Source: Microcaldota archaeon (GTDB lineage Archaea; Micrarchaeota; Micrarchaeia; Micrarchaeales; CABMGC01). Taken from it: a stretch of 64,000 nt of DNA. The stretch covers positions 1 through 64,000 of the forward strand of contig JAJZRI010000004.1 in assembly GCA_021802765.1 (NCBI GenBank). Reading direction: 5' to 3'. The notes below the pieces were generated by a model. It had not been told where the DNA came from. It saw nothing but the letters and a program-made list of their open reading frames with translations, and did no database searches. This document shows, piece by piece, positions 18,356 through 26,934 of this stretch. The stretch's first letter is position 1. Every line of letters starts with the position of its first letter. Made by a program: the position numbers and the translations under genes.

Positions 18356-19351
18356 ATGCCAGTAGCAAAAATAAAGAAAAAGGCCCAAAGGCCATCAGTG
18401 AAAAGAAAGCCGCGGCGGGCAAAGAAGCAGGCAATGAGCAAGATACAGCAAGCCGCATCATATGACCTTGAGGACCTGCTAGTTGAGATGGTAATTAACA
18501 GCAAGGAGAAGGCCCTCAACGGCACCGACATAGAGAATCTCATCTACGGCGCAACTGGCGGCCTTGCCCTGATGGGCTATGGATTTGGCTTCTCTGTCGG
18601 AAGAGCGCTCACACTAAAACTCGGGCCAACGACCCCGCTTAATGCAATACTGGACAGGATAGGACTGCACGATTCACTGTATTACCCGCTAAAGGAAAAG
18701 GTCATAATAACATCCAGGCCAAACGCGTCGAAAAACCTGCCCAGTATGGGAAAGGGCGTACATTTATACGAGGCAGGCGTCATATCCGGCTATCTTTCAA
18801 CGTCAACAGGCGTGCACGTTAATGCGTATGAGAAAAGATGCGTGTATAATGGCGCAGAAAAGTGCATGTTCGAGGCCTCTCCATCGAGCAAGAAACCCGA
18901 ATTTGCAGGAAACGGCATAAATAACACTACACGAGCAATAGCCCTGGCACTGACAAGAAGCAGGTACCACAAGCTGAAAAACGAGTACTATCGCGTTCTT
19001 GCATACCTGCCATTGATGGATTCGCGTATATCCGAGCAGATAACGAAGCTGATGATCATATCCGGCGAGCGCATAGGTGAGATCCAGGAAGATGCAAAAC
19101 CCGACAGCCTGGCATCAAATCTAGCAAACTACTTCGGTGCAAAGGACGCAGGCGTGGAAAAGAAAGGCATCAAAACCATTATAAAATTGAGATATGAAAG
19201 CTATAATTCGTTACAGGCCTTCATTGCGATGCCTGCTGCGGTCATGTCTGGCTTCGCGAAGTCCACCGGGAGGTCATCTGATGTGCACTTCACCACGAAC
19301 AAGGATGGCACCTATACAATAGTGATAGCCCTTTACAAAAAGAGGATATAA
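18356..19351 (+). CDS. V4R-like domain protein preceding secY
   Basis: 331 residues with a very basic amino end (KIKKKAQRPSVKRKPRRAKKQ), perhaps RNA- or membrane-binding. Residues about 130-180 read YEAGVISGYLSTSTGVHVNAYEKRCVYNGAEKCMFEAS, which resembles V4R (4-vinyl reductase-like) small-molecule-binding domains with their paired Cys and CxF/CRFE end. The rest is unassigned mixed alpha/beta sequence. It ends 0 bp before the secY ATG, so the two genes are one transcript, but the reason for the pairing is unknown. Confidence 0.6.
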   Translation: MPVAKIKKKAQRPSVKRKPRRAKKQAMSKIQQAASYDLEDLLVEMVINSKEKALNGTDIENLIYGATGGLALMGYGFGFSVGRALTLKLGPTTPLNAILDRIGLHDSLYYPLKEKVIITSRPNASKNLPSMGKGVHLYEAGVISGYLSTSTGVHVNAYEKRCVYNGAEKCMFEASPSSKKPEFAGNGINNTTRAIALALTRSRYHKLKNEYYRVLAYLPLMDSRISEQITKLMIISGERIGEIQEDAKPDSLASNLANYFGAKDAGVEKKGIKTIIKLRYESYNSLQAFIAMPAAVMSGFAKSTGRSSDVHFTTNKDGTYTIVIALYKKRI

Positions 19352-20824
19352 ATGGGAATAGTAGACTCAATTGCCGATTCGATAGCCAACGTCATACCGC
19401 AGGTTAAAGGACCGGCCACTCCGCTCTCATTTAGGGACAAGCTTAAATGGACTGCAATAATAATGGCAGTCTACTTTGCAATGTTTAGCACACCAGCAAT
19501 AGGTGTTAACATAAAGACCCTGCAGCAGCCTGTGCTCCAGCTGATCAACATAATATTCGCCGCAAGGACCGGGACGCTAATAACCGTTGGTATAGGGCCG
19601 ATAGTGCTCTCCAGCATAGTCCTGCAGCTAATCCAGGGCACCGGGCTCATAAATATCGACACCAACGACCCGCAGCAGAAAGGCAAGTTCCAGAGCATAC
19701 AGAAATCGGCTGCAATACTCATAGCAATAGTCGAAGCCACAATATTCACGGCGACCGGGTACGTCCCGCTAATAGGTCCAAGCTATTTCGGAATAGTCGT
19801 TCTCCAGCTTGCTCTAAGTGCCATAGTGGTGATCTTCCTGGACGAAGCGATGGTAAAGTACGGCCTTACCTCAGGAATAAATCTGTTCATAGCGGGAGGC
19901 GTAGCGTACTCTATAATCGGAGGCACTGTAAACATACTCATACCTGAAGCCGCCGCCGCGCTCTCTGCCGGAGGCGCATCGGCGCTTCCAAACGCGCTGC
20001 TTGCCTTCGGACCGCTGTTCTTTGCAATAATCGTCATGTTCATCAGCATATATGCCTATGACATGAAGGTGGAACTGCCACTTGCATTCAGTCAGTTCAG
20101 GGGTGTAGGCGGAAGGTTACCTATACCTTTCCTGTATGTCAGTGTTCTTCCGGTCATACTTACGACCTCACTTGTAGTCTCCATGACCGTATGGTTCCAA
20201 TTCCTAGCCGGAACTACGGGATCCTTTGCAGCAATCGCCCATTTCATAGCGCTTTACCAGAAGATACCCACCTCCGCGGGAGGAGTATCTACAACGCTAA
20301 CTGGTGGCATTCTGTATCTAATCTCCCCCAACTTCCCTCTTCCATATTCCGCGCCTTACGGCATCGGCGGCTACGGTCCCTACGTTTCATACCTTCTTAC
20401 AGGCACAAGCACACTTGATCTTCCATGGGGAGGGTTTGTTCTTGTGCCAGAGTGGGTGCACATAATAACTTACACGCTGGTACTTGTCCTGCTCTGCGTG
20501 GTGTTCGGGAGCTTCTGGATAGAGATGACCGGCCAGAGCCCGAAGAACGTGGCCGACCAGCTGCAAAGCATAGGATGGCAAATACCTGGATTTAGAAGGG
20601 ATCCAAGGATAATAGAGAGCGTGCTAAACAAGTACATTCCGTCAATAACTGTGCTAGGAAGCATATTCGTTGCACTACTTGCAGCACTTGCAACCCTTAC
20701 CGGCGCCATAGGCAGCGGCATGGGCGTACTACTTACTGTAGGAATAATGTACATGCTCTATCAGCAGATAGAAAAGGACCACATGCTCGAAGGCATGCCA
20801 GCAGTCGACAACATGCTCAAGTGA
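19352..20824 (+). CDS. secY: Protein translocase subunit SecY
   Basis: 490 residues with about ten membrane helices, the size of archaeal SecY/Sec61alpha. Family blocks include the amino-terminal FRDKLKWTAIIMAVYFAMFSTPAIGV, GIGPIVLSSIVLQLIQG after the plug region, and the cytoplasmic loop GVGGRLPIPFLYVSVLPVI. It forms the channel for the exoproteins in this window. It stands outside any ribosomal-protein operon here, paired with the V4R-like gene upstream and a Kelch-like exoprotein gene downstream. Confidence 0.97.
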   Translation: MGIVDSIADSIANVIPQVKGPATPLSFRDKLKWTAIIMAVYFAMFSTPAIGVNIKTLQQPVLQLINIIFAARTGTLITVGIGPIVLSSIVLQLIQGTGLINIDTNDPQQKGKFQSIQKSAAILIAIVEATIFTATGYVPLIGPSYFGIVVLQLALSAIVVIFLDEAMVKYGLTSGINLFIAGGVAYSIIGGTVNILIPEAAAALSAGGASALPNALLAFGPLFFAIIVMFISIYAYDMKVELPLAFSQFRGVGGRLPIPFLYVSVLPVILTTSLVVSMTVWFQFLAGTTGSFAAIAHFIALYQKIPTSAGGVSTTLTGGILYLISPNFPLPYSAPYGIGGYGPYVSYLLTGTSTLDLPWGGFVLVPEWVHIITYTLVLVLLCVVFGSFWIEMTGQSPKNVADQLQSIGWQIPGFRRDPRIIESVLNKYIPSITVLGSIFVALLAALATLTGAIGSGMGVLLTVGIMYMLYQQIEKDHMLEGMPAVDNMLK

Positions 20825-20837
20825 TTTATTGAAGGCG

Positions 20838-22031
20838 ATGATGGCTACTCTCTACCTGCTTGTCATCTCTCTATTAATTCAGTCTGCACATGCATCACCG
20901 GGATTATACCTGAGCCACTATTCAAACACCACGGCATATCCTACCAACGTGTCCGGAGAGGCCTGCGCCGCGTATAATTCATACATCTACTGCATAGGGG
21001 GGTTTAATGGCACTGTTCTGACAAACAGCACATATTTTGCGCAGATAACCTCCTCTGGAATAGGAAACTGGTCCACTTCTACTCCATATCCGTTCAAGGT
21101 TACTGGCAACTCATGCGTTGCATTCCAGGGCTACCTGTACTGCATAGGTGGATTTGCAGGCGAGACAGTATCCAACAGAAGCGTATATGCACGTATCGGA
21201 TCATCTGGAATAGGCAACTGGTCTAACACGACATCCTATCCCATACTTACGTCCATGCAGAGCTGCAATGTGTATAACGGATATATCTACTGCGTCGGAG
21301 GCGCAAGCCCCCTAGGTTTTACAAATTCGGTATACTTTGCAAGTCTAAGCAAGGGCGGAATTGGCAGATGGATATCAACCAATCCCTATCCCACCAAAAT
21401 AAATTCCAACTCCTGCGTAGTTAATAGTAACTACCTATACTGCATTGCGGGTTCTCTTGGAGCAAACCTCACGTCATCAAGTTATTATGCGCCGCTGTCC
21501 CAAGCCGGCGTGTCCGGATGGGTTATAACCACCCAATACCCCAATGCAACTTCGGGACTCACCTGCTTTACAATTAGCAGCAGCGTATTCTGCACGGGAG
21601 GTTGGGTTGGCAACGCATATAACGGCATACGCAACAACACTGCTGCAACATATACTGCCACGCTGGGCTCCTCTGGAATAGGTAACTGGTCGCCTACATC
21701 AAGTTATCCATATCCTGCATCAGGAATGAGCTGCGCAGTTGAGGGTGATAATGCATATTGCGTCGGAGGCGCACTGTACAACATAAATTCGAACATGTCT
21801 GTTATCTACCGCGCGGTAAATCCCGCCGTACCACAAACGTCATCACCAACTACCCTGCAGGTGCAGACTTCAAATTCTAGTTCCGGCGCGAGTCCTACAC
21901 CTCCGCCGCCGCAGCAAAATTTGTCTGGCGGCTCCTATCTTTTGGTCATGATTATAGTCGTACTGATAATTCTCATGCTACTGGCGCTCTATCTTTTTAA
22001 CAGGAAACCTCCGCAGAAGTCGCAGGTATGA
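20838..22031 (+). CDS. Kelch-like secreted beta-propeller, C-anchored
   Basis: Taken from ATG 20838 (MMATLYLLVISLLIQSAHA, a clean signal peptide); TTG 20829 is also open. 397 residues. Six repeats of about 50 residues contain C(x)5-7YxYCIGG and GIGNW, the spacing of Kelch-type blades. Each blade has a Cys pair about 8-9 residues apart, which could form a disulfide per blade. A Pro/Ser-rich stalk leads to one membrane segment (LLVMIIVVLIILMLLALYLF) and a basic tail. Surface adhesion or binding is likely. It starts 13 bp after secY. Confidence 0.75.
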   Translation: MMATLYLLVISLLIQSAHASPGLYLSHYSNTTAYPTNVSGEACAAYNSYIYCIGGFNGTVLTNSTYFAQITSSGIGNWSTSTPYPFKVTGNSCVAFQGYLYCIGGFAGETVSNRSVYARIGSSGIGNWSNTTSYPILTSMQSCNVYNGYIYCVGGASPLGFTNSVYFASLSKGGIGRWISTNPYPTKINSNSCVVNSNYLYCIAGSLGANLTSSSYYAPLSQAGVSGWVITTQYPNATSGLTCFTISSSVFCTGGWVGNAYNGIRNNTAATYTATLGSSGIGNWSPTSSYPYPASGMSCAVEGDNAYCVGGALYNINSNMSVIYRAVNPAVPQTSSPTTLQVQTSNSSSGASPTPPPPQQNLSGGSYLLVMIIVVLIILMLLALYLFNRKPPQKSQV

Positions 22032-22073
22032 CATATATATTAATGTTGCTACATTAAAGTACATTATGATTAT

Positions 22074-22880
22074 ATGCTGGACCCAATCACGATGATTGGT
22101 CTAATCGCGCTGGGTTTCGTGGTGAGCATGCTTGTGGGCCTTACGAGCGTGGGCTCGGGGGCGCTGATGACCCCTATACTTTACCTCGACTACAGCGGCA
22201 TCATAAGCCATTCAGTCGCAATAGGCACATCCACGACGCAGGGAAGTATAACAAAATCAATAGGCAGTCTTCACAACTGGCTCAGGAAGTCATTATACAG
22301 CACCTACGCATTTACTATAGCAATAACTGGCGTCCCCTTTGCGGCGATAGGCGCATTCTTCACCAAGACAGCAACCTCGTTTGCAGCCTTCCAGCTGTTC
22401 ATGGCAGCAATATTGCTAATCGCAGCTGCCCTAGTGGTCTTCCAAGCCAACATATATGGTAAATCAAAAGTTAAAAAAGATCCAAAGATGGACCTGGTTT
22501 TCAGGATAAAAGCCGCTACGATAGGTATTTACATAGGTCTTATCGCCGGCGTCACAGGAATATCTACTGGATCTCTTGCCATAGCCTCGATACTGCTCTT
22601 TTTAGACATGCAGCCCCACACTGCTGTGGACCTAGCGATATTCGAGGGCTTCGTAATACTCCTAGCAGCCACCATAGTTCAGATTTCCCTTGGCAATGTA
22701 AGCCTTCCAATAACTGGCCTTCTAGCTCTGGGCGGCATACCCGGAATAATAGCCGGATCGCGCCTCAAGCGCCGACTCAATACTTCCGTGCTCACTTACC
22801 TGATAGCCGCGGTAATAATTTTTGAGTCTGCAAGGATAATAGTCAATTATTTCTTCCCAAGATTGTTTTTCATTATTTAA
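22074..22880 (+). CDS. TauE/SafE (DUF81) family membrane transporter
   Basis: 268 residues with about eight membrane segments in two similar halves. The first half opens with MLVGLTSVGSGALMTPILYL and the second with GLIAGVTGISTGSLAIASILLFLDM, the paired G-rich motif of TauE/SafE proteins. Members export sulfite, sulfoacetate or other sulfur anions, or import them. The substrate cannot be inferred here. A TATA-like TATATATTAATG lies about 40 bp upstream. Confidence 0.88.
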   Translation: MLDPITMIGLIALGFVVSMLVGLTSVGSGALMTPILYLDYSGIISHSVAIGTSTTQGSITKSIGSLHNWLRKSLYSTYAFTIAITGVPFAAIGAFFTKTATSFAAFQLFMAAILLIAAALVVFQANIYGKSKVKKDPKMDLVFRIKAATIGIYIGLIAGVTGISTGSLAIASILLFLDMQPHTAVDLAIFEGFVILLAATIVQISLGNVSLPITGLLALGGIPGIIAGSRLKRRLNTSVLTYLIAAVIIFESARIIVNYFFPRLFFII

Positions 22881-22890
22881 ACATAACAAG

Positions 22891-22965
22891 CGGGCATGGC
22901 GGGATTTGAACCCGCAACTAGCAGCTCCGGAAGCTGCCGTGCTATCCAGGTTACACTACATGCCC
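22891..22965 (-). tRNA. tRNA-Arg (anticodon CCG)
   Basis: The minus strand folds as a full cloverleaf: acceptor GGGCATG/CATGCCC, D stem GTGT/GCAC, anticodon stem GCAGC/GCTGC with loop TTCCGGA, T arm GCGGG-TTCAAAT-CCCGC, discriminator G. Anticodon CCG reads CGG. No CCA is encoded and there is no intron. Confidence 0.95.
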
Positions 22966-22974
22966 AATGCTCAG

Positions 22975-23049
22975 CGGGCATGACGGGATTTGAACCCGCA
23001 ACCCCCTGGTCCGAAGCCAGGTGCGCTATCCAAGTTACGCCACATGCCC
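22975..23049 (-). tRNA. tRNA-Arg (anticodon TCG)
   Basis: Nine bases from the previous tRNA on the same strand and clearly related to it: same acceptor stem GGGCATG/CATGCCC and T loop TTCAAAT. The anticodon arm CCTGG-CTTCGGA-CCAGG gives anticodon TCG, reading CGA. No CCA and no intron. The pair probably arose by tandem duplication and is transcribed together. Confidence 0.95.
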
Positions 23050-23146
23050 ACAATAATGATTGTACAACAACCTTAAACTACATTATGATTACGTCGTTTC
23101 GGAAAGGATTATAAATGCTATTTCGCATAATAGAAACAGTGATTTT

Positions 23147-23563
23147 ATGATAACTAACATAGATGTTAGCAAGATAGAAGCAACAAGAGGGAGCAAGGAG
23201 CTCATATCAAACATGAAGTTCAATGTAGCATTTGATGGAGTCACGGTTGATAAGGAAAATGTTCACGTTGATTTCACATTCTCAGCATTCTACGAGGGGG
23301 AGACAGCCTCAAAAGAAGTGGGCAAGCTCACAATAACCGGAAAGGTCTCTTCAAAGGAGGAAAAGGCAGTAGCCGACGATGTGCAGAAGACTTGGACGTC
23401 AAAGAAGACACTGCCTCTCAAGTTCGCAGAGGATGTTCTTAACATAATAACCTTTGAGTGCGGATCAAGGGGAACCCTTATCGCATATTCGATGGGATTC
23501 ATAGCCCCATTGCCTATGTCTAGAACAAAGCTGCAGGAAGGCAGCTCAGGCAGTTCTGCCTAA
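23147..23563 (+). CDS. Small conserved-looking beta-rich protein, unknown
   Basis: The listed ORF begins at 23060 close to the tRNA; ATG 23147 (MITNIDVSKIEATRG) is preferred, giving 138 residues. Alternating hydrophobic strands (FNVAFDGVTV, VHVDFTFSAFYEG, GKLTITGKVSS) lead into a helix (LPLKFAEDVLNIITFECGSRGTLIAYSMG). The strand-strand-strand-strand-helix order recalls SecB-like folds, but I cannot confirm that. It lies 39 bp before the PolB gene on the same strand. Confidence 0.6.
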   Translation: MITNIDVSKIEATRGSKELISNMKFNVAFDGVTVDKENVHVDFTFSAFYEGETASKEVGKLTITGKVSSKEEKAVADDVQKTWTSKKTLPLKFAEDVLNIITFECGSRGTLIAYSMGFIAPLPMSRTKLQEGSSGSSA

Positions 23564-23602
23564 ATTCATAGACGGGCCCGCTAATCATACAGTTGAGTAT
23601 TC

Positions 23603-26011
23603 ATGGATCACATCGAGTTAGAGGGCGTAATAGTAGATATAGACTACGTCTCCTTTGGGGACAGGAGCATAATACGCATGTCGCTTAAGTCAGGGGATAA
23701 GGTCTACAGACTCCTAGATCCTAATTTTTACCCATATTTTTACCTTAATCCTTTCAACAAGGATATAGATCCATCAACAATATCCCAAATGAAGATAGTG
23801 AGCGAAGGCGAGAACGTAGTAATACATTCTGCTGAGAAGATGCAGATGTCAATTCGGGGCAAGCAGGAGAATCTGATAAGGATATCCGCAAACAACACCC
23901 GCAGTATACCCAGGCTAAGCGAGCACCTCTCCGAGTTCGGTCAAAGGTACGAATACGATATACTGTTCTGGAAGAGATATCTTATAGATAAGCACATATC
24001 TCCACTCTCCGGAGTCGCCGTCAAGGCGCATGAGGACAAAGGCGAGCTGATAATAGACGAGATAGTGCATAAGAATATCGAGCCAAAGCTCACTCACTTA
24101 TGCTTTGACATAGAGACCTACAACCCAAATATAGCTCCAAGACCAGATATAGATCCATGCATAATGATCAGCTACGAAACAGACACGCAGCGCGGGGTGC
24201 TAACCACAAAAAAGATAGACAAGCCATTCATTACATACTGTCCTGATGAGAAGAGCATGATACTTAAGTTTGTGGAGATAATAAAGCGAAATGACCCTGA
24301 CATAATAGCAGGATACAATTCATCAAATTTCGATGTACCATATCTTATGAAGCGATCCAAGAAGCTAGGAATACATTTTGACATAACACGGTATGGTGAG
24401 GAAGCTAAGGAGGAGAACCACGGCCTGATAAAGGCAGTAAAGATACCTGGAAGGATAAATCTTGACGTATACAATGTGGCTAGATTCGTCTCAATAGTCG
24501 GAGCTTCAGAAACGCTCCTCAAGATAACCCGATTCACCCTTTACGATGTTTACAGAGCAATAACTGGAGATACTAAGATAACTGTTGACAAGAAGAACAT
24601 CTGGCAGCAATGGGACGGCACCAAAGCCGACCTCGAGAACCTCGCCGAGTACTCCCTTAGCGATTCTATATCGCTTAATGCTCTTTACCATTTCTTCATG
24701 CCTCTAGAAGTAGAGGTCGCCAAGGTCGCCGGAACAACGCTTGCAGAAACATCCATATCCACAACAGGACAGCTTGTAGAGTATTTGCTCATGAAATATG
24801 CAACGTGGAACAAGGAAATAATATCAAACAAGCCAAGCGATAGCGATATCTATGCAAGGAATGCGAATCCCATAGAGGGCGCATATGTGAAGACGCCGGA
24901 AGCTGGGATATATGATAGGATAACTGTATTCGACTTCAGGGGCCTCTATCCGTCCATAATCATAGCAAACAATATAGATCCATCAACACTGACCAAGCAG
25001 GAAGGGGATGTTTATGTCTCTCCAGAAGGATCGCGTTTCCTCAAGTCACCGCAGGGAATAGTCCCCAAGGTTCTTGAGCTTCTAATCTCAGAGAGATCAG
25101 AGGTGAAGAAGAAGTACAAAAAGGAGCCAGATAACAAGTATCTTGCGGCAAGATCGCAGGCGCTGAAAATACTTGCAAATTCGTTTTACGGTTATCTGGG
25201 ATATGCAAGGTCGCGCTGGTATTCACGGGATTGTGCGGCAAGCGTCACTGCGTTCGGAAGGGAGACTATATCAAACACGATAAAGGAAGCAGAATCAGCA
25301 GGGTTCAAGGTGATATATGCGGACACCGATAGCGTATTTCTGCTAATGCAGAGCAAGTCCAAGGAAGACGCGCATAATTTCATGACATCCATAAACAAGA
25401 AGCTACCCGGAGCGATGGAACTCGAGCTTGAAGACTTCTACGTCCGCGGCGTGTTCGTCGGAAAGAAAGGAAAATCCGAGGCAGGGGCGAAGAAGAAGTA
25501 CGCCCTACTATCAGAGTCCGGCAGGATAAAGATAAAAGGATTCGAGCTTGTCAGGAGGGATTGGTCCAACATATCAAGAGAGACGCAGCGTAAAGTTCTC
25601 GAGGCAATACTCAAGGATGGAAGCAAAGAGAAGGCCATGGCAATAGTCAAGGACGTGGTGAAGGATTTGCGCGATGGCAACGTCAATCTCAAGGACCTTG
25701 TAATATACACTCAGATAAAGAAGAAGATAGACAGTTACGACTCAAAGTCGCCGGAGCTGCATGCCGCAAAGAAGGCACTTGCAGACGGAGTGAAGAGAAA
25801 GGACGAGCTGGACAACGCGACAATAGGGTATGTGATAACAAAGAACGGGGATTCTATATCTGAAAAGGCCGAGATAGAGGACACAGCAAAGACCTATGAC
25901 CCCGATTATTACATAAACCACCAGGTTCTTCCAGCAACATTGAAAATACTCAAAGAGCTTGGGTTCAGCGAGGATGAGCTCAAGAACACTGGGTCGCAGA
26001 AAAGACTTTGA
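23603..26011 (+). CDS. polB: Family B DNA polymerase
   Basis: 802 residues, full archaeal length, no intein. The 3'-5' exonuclease motifs are intact: Exo I DIETYNP (169-), Exo II YNSSNFDVPYL (238-), Exo III YSLSDS (350-). Polymerase motifs: A DFRGLYPSIIIANN (444-), B LKILANSFYGYLG (521-), C YADTDSVFL (572-), and the downstream KKKYALL. An active proofreading DNA polymerase is expected. It lies within 400 bp of the genes for the second replicative polymerase, PolD. Confidence 0.98.
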   Translation: MDHIELEGVIVDIDYVSFGDRSIIRMSLKSGDKVYRLLDPNFYPYFYLNPFNKDIDPSTISQMKIVSEGENVVIHSAEKMQMSIRGKQENLIRISANNTRSIPRLSEHLSEFGQRYEYDILFWKRYLIDKHISPLSGVAVKAHEDKGELIIDEIVHKNIEPKLTHLCFDIETYNPNIAPRPDIDPCIMISYETDTQRGVLTTKKIDKPFITYCPDEKSMILKFVEIIKRNDPDIIAGYNSSNFDVPYLMKRSKKLGIHFDITRYGEEAKEENHGLIKAVKIPGRINLDVYNVARFVSIVGASETLLKITRFTLYDVYRAITGDTKITVDKKNIWQQWDGTKADLENLAEYSLSDSISLNALYHFFMPLEVEVAKVAGTTLAETSISTTGQLVEYLLMKYATWNKEIISNKPSDSDIYARNANPIEGAYVKTPEAGIYDRITVFDFRGLYPSIIIANNIDPSTLTKQEGDVYVSPEGSRFLKSPQGIVPKVLELLISERSEVKKKYKKEPDNKYLAARSQALKILANSFYGYLGYARSRWYSRDCAASVTAFGRETISNTIKEAESAGFKVIYADTDSVFLLMQSKSKEDAHNFMTSINKKLPGAMELELEDFYVRGVFVGKKGKSEAGAKKKYALLSESGRIKIKGFELVRRDWSNISRETQRKVLEAILKDGSKEKAMAIVKDVVKDLRDGNVNLKDLVIYTQIKKKIDSYDSKSPELHAAKKALADGVKRKDELDNATIGYVITKNGDSISEKAEIEDTAKTYDPDYYINHQVLPATLKILKELGFSEDELKNTGSQKRL

Positions 26012-26040
26012 TACCTTCGCAATATAATTGATATGATATT

Positions 26041-26931
26041 ATGGAGTACGATTACGAAAAGCTTAAGTCAGCAGGAAGAGTATCAAAAGATGCGCTATTA
26101 TATGCTAGGACTGTGATTAAACCTGGCCGCAGGCTTATAGACGCCGCCGAGCAGATAGAGAAATTCATAGCCGACAAAGGGTGCAAACATGCATTCCCCG
26201 TCAATCTCTCAACAAATGAACAGGCTGCGCACTACACGCCAGAGTTCGACGACGCGCGCATCATAGGGGAGAAAGACGTGATAAAGGTGGATCTTGGTGC
26301 GCGTAAGGACACGTATCTCACCGATTGCGCCGTTACAGTATGCTTGGATAGCGAATATTCTAGCCTTGTCGATGCGAGTGAAAAGGCACTTGAAAATGCC
26401 ATAAGCATGGTGAAGGCAGGCAGGAAGGTAACTGAGATAGGCGCAGAGATAGAGAAGACGGCAAAGCAGTCAGGGTTCAAGGTGATAAGGAATCTCGGCG
26501 GTCATGGAATTAGCCAGGAAGACCTCCATGCAAACGTCTTCATACCTAATTTTGCAAACGGTGACAACACAGCTCTTGAGGAAGGCAGCGTAATAGCAAT
26601 AGAACCATTCATCACAACCGGCATAGGCTCCGTCACAGACGGCAGCTTTCTTCAGATATTTCAGCTTGCAAGCGACAATACCCCAAGGTCTACGGATGCA
26701 AGAGAGGCACAGGCAATAATAGAAAGGGAGTTCAGCACGTATCCTTTTGCAATGCGCTGGATGATAAAGCAGATGGGACAGGAATTCAGGGCAAGGAAGG
26801 CGGTGGCGGAGCTGATAACAATAGGAAATCTAGACACATTCCCAGTTCTTGTGGAAAAGGGAAACGGAATGGTGGCCCAGTCCGAGAAGACGCTCATAGT
26901 TACGAAGGACGCCTGCGAGATAGTCACATAG
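26041..26931 (+). CDS. map: Methionine aminopeptidase, type II
   Basis: 296 residues, archaeal/eukaryotic type II size with the insert before the last metal ligand. Metal-binding blocks: KVDLGARKDTYLTDCAVTV (two Asp), GGHGISQEDLHANVFIPN (His), EEGSVIAIEPFITTG (Glu) and AQSEKTLIVTKDACEIVT (last Glu). It removes initiator methionine from new proteins. Starts 29 bp after polB and ends 4 bp from the facing DP2 gene. Confidence 0.97.
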   Translation: MEYDYEKLKSAGRVSKDALLYARTVIKPGRRLIDAAEQIEKFIADKGCKHAFPVNLSTNEQAAHYTPEFDDARIIGEKDVIKVDLGARKDTYLTDCAVTVCLDSEYSSLVDASEKALENAISMVKAGRKVTEIGAEIEKTAKQSGFKVIRNLGGHGISQEDLHANVFIPNFANGDNTALEEGSVIAIEPFITTGIGSVTDGSFLQIFQLASDNTPRSTDAREAQAIIEREFSTYPFAMRWMIKQMGQEFRARKAVAELITIGNLDTFPVLVEKGNGMVAQSEKTLIVTKDACEIVT

Positions 26932-26934
26932 AAC

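Noticed and set aside
22896-23114. 72-residue plus-strand ORF containing MAGFEPAT
   Set aside because: It reads through two tRNA genes on the other strand; GFEPAT is the usual false translation of the tRNA T arm.
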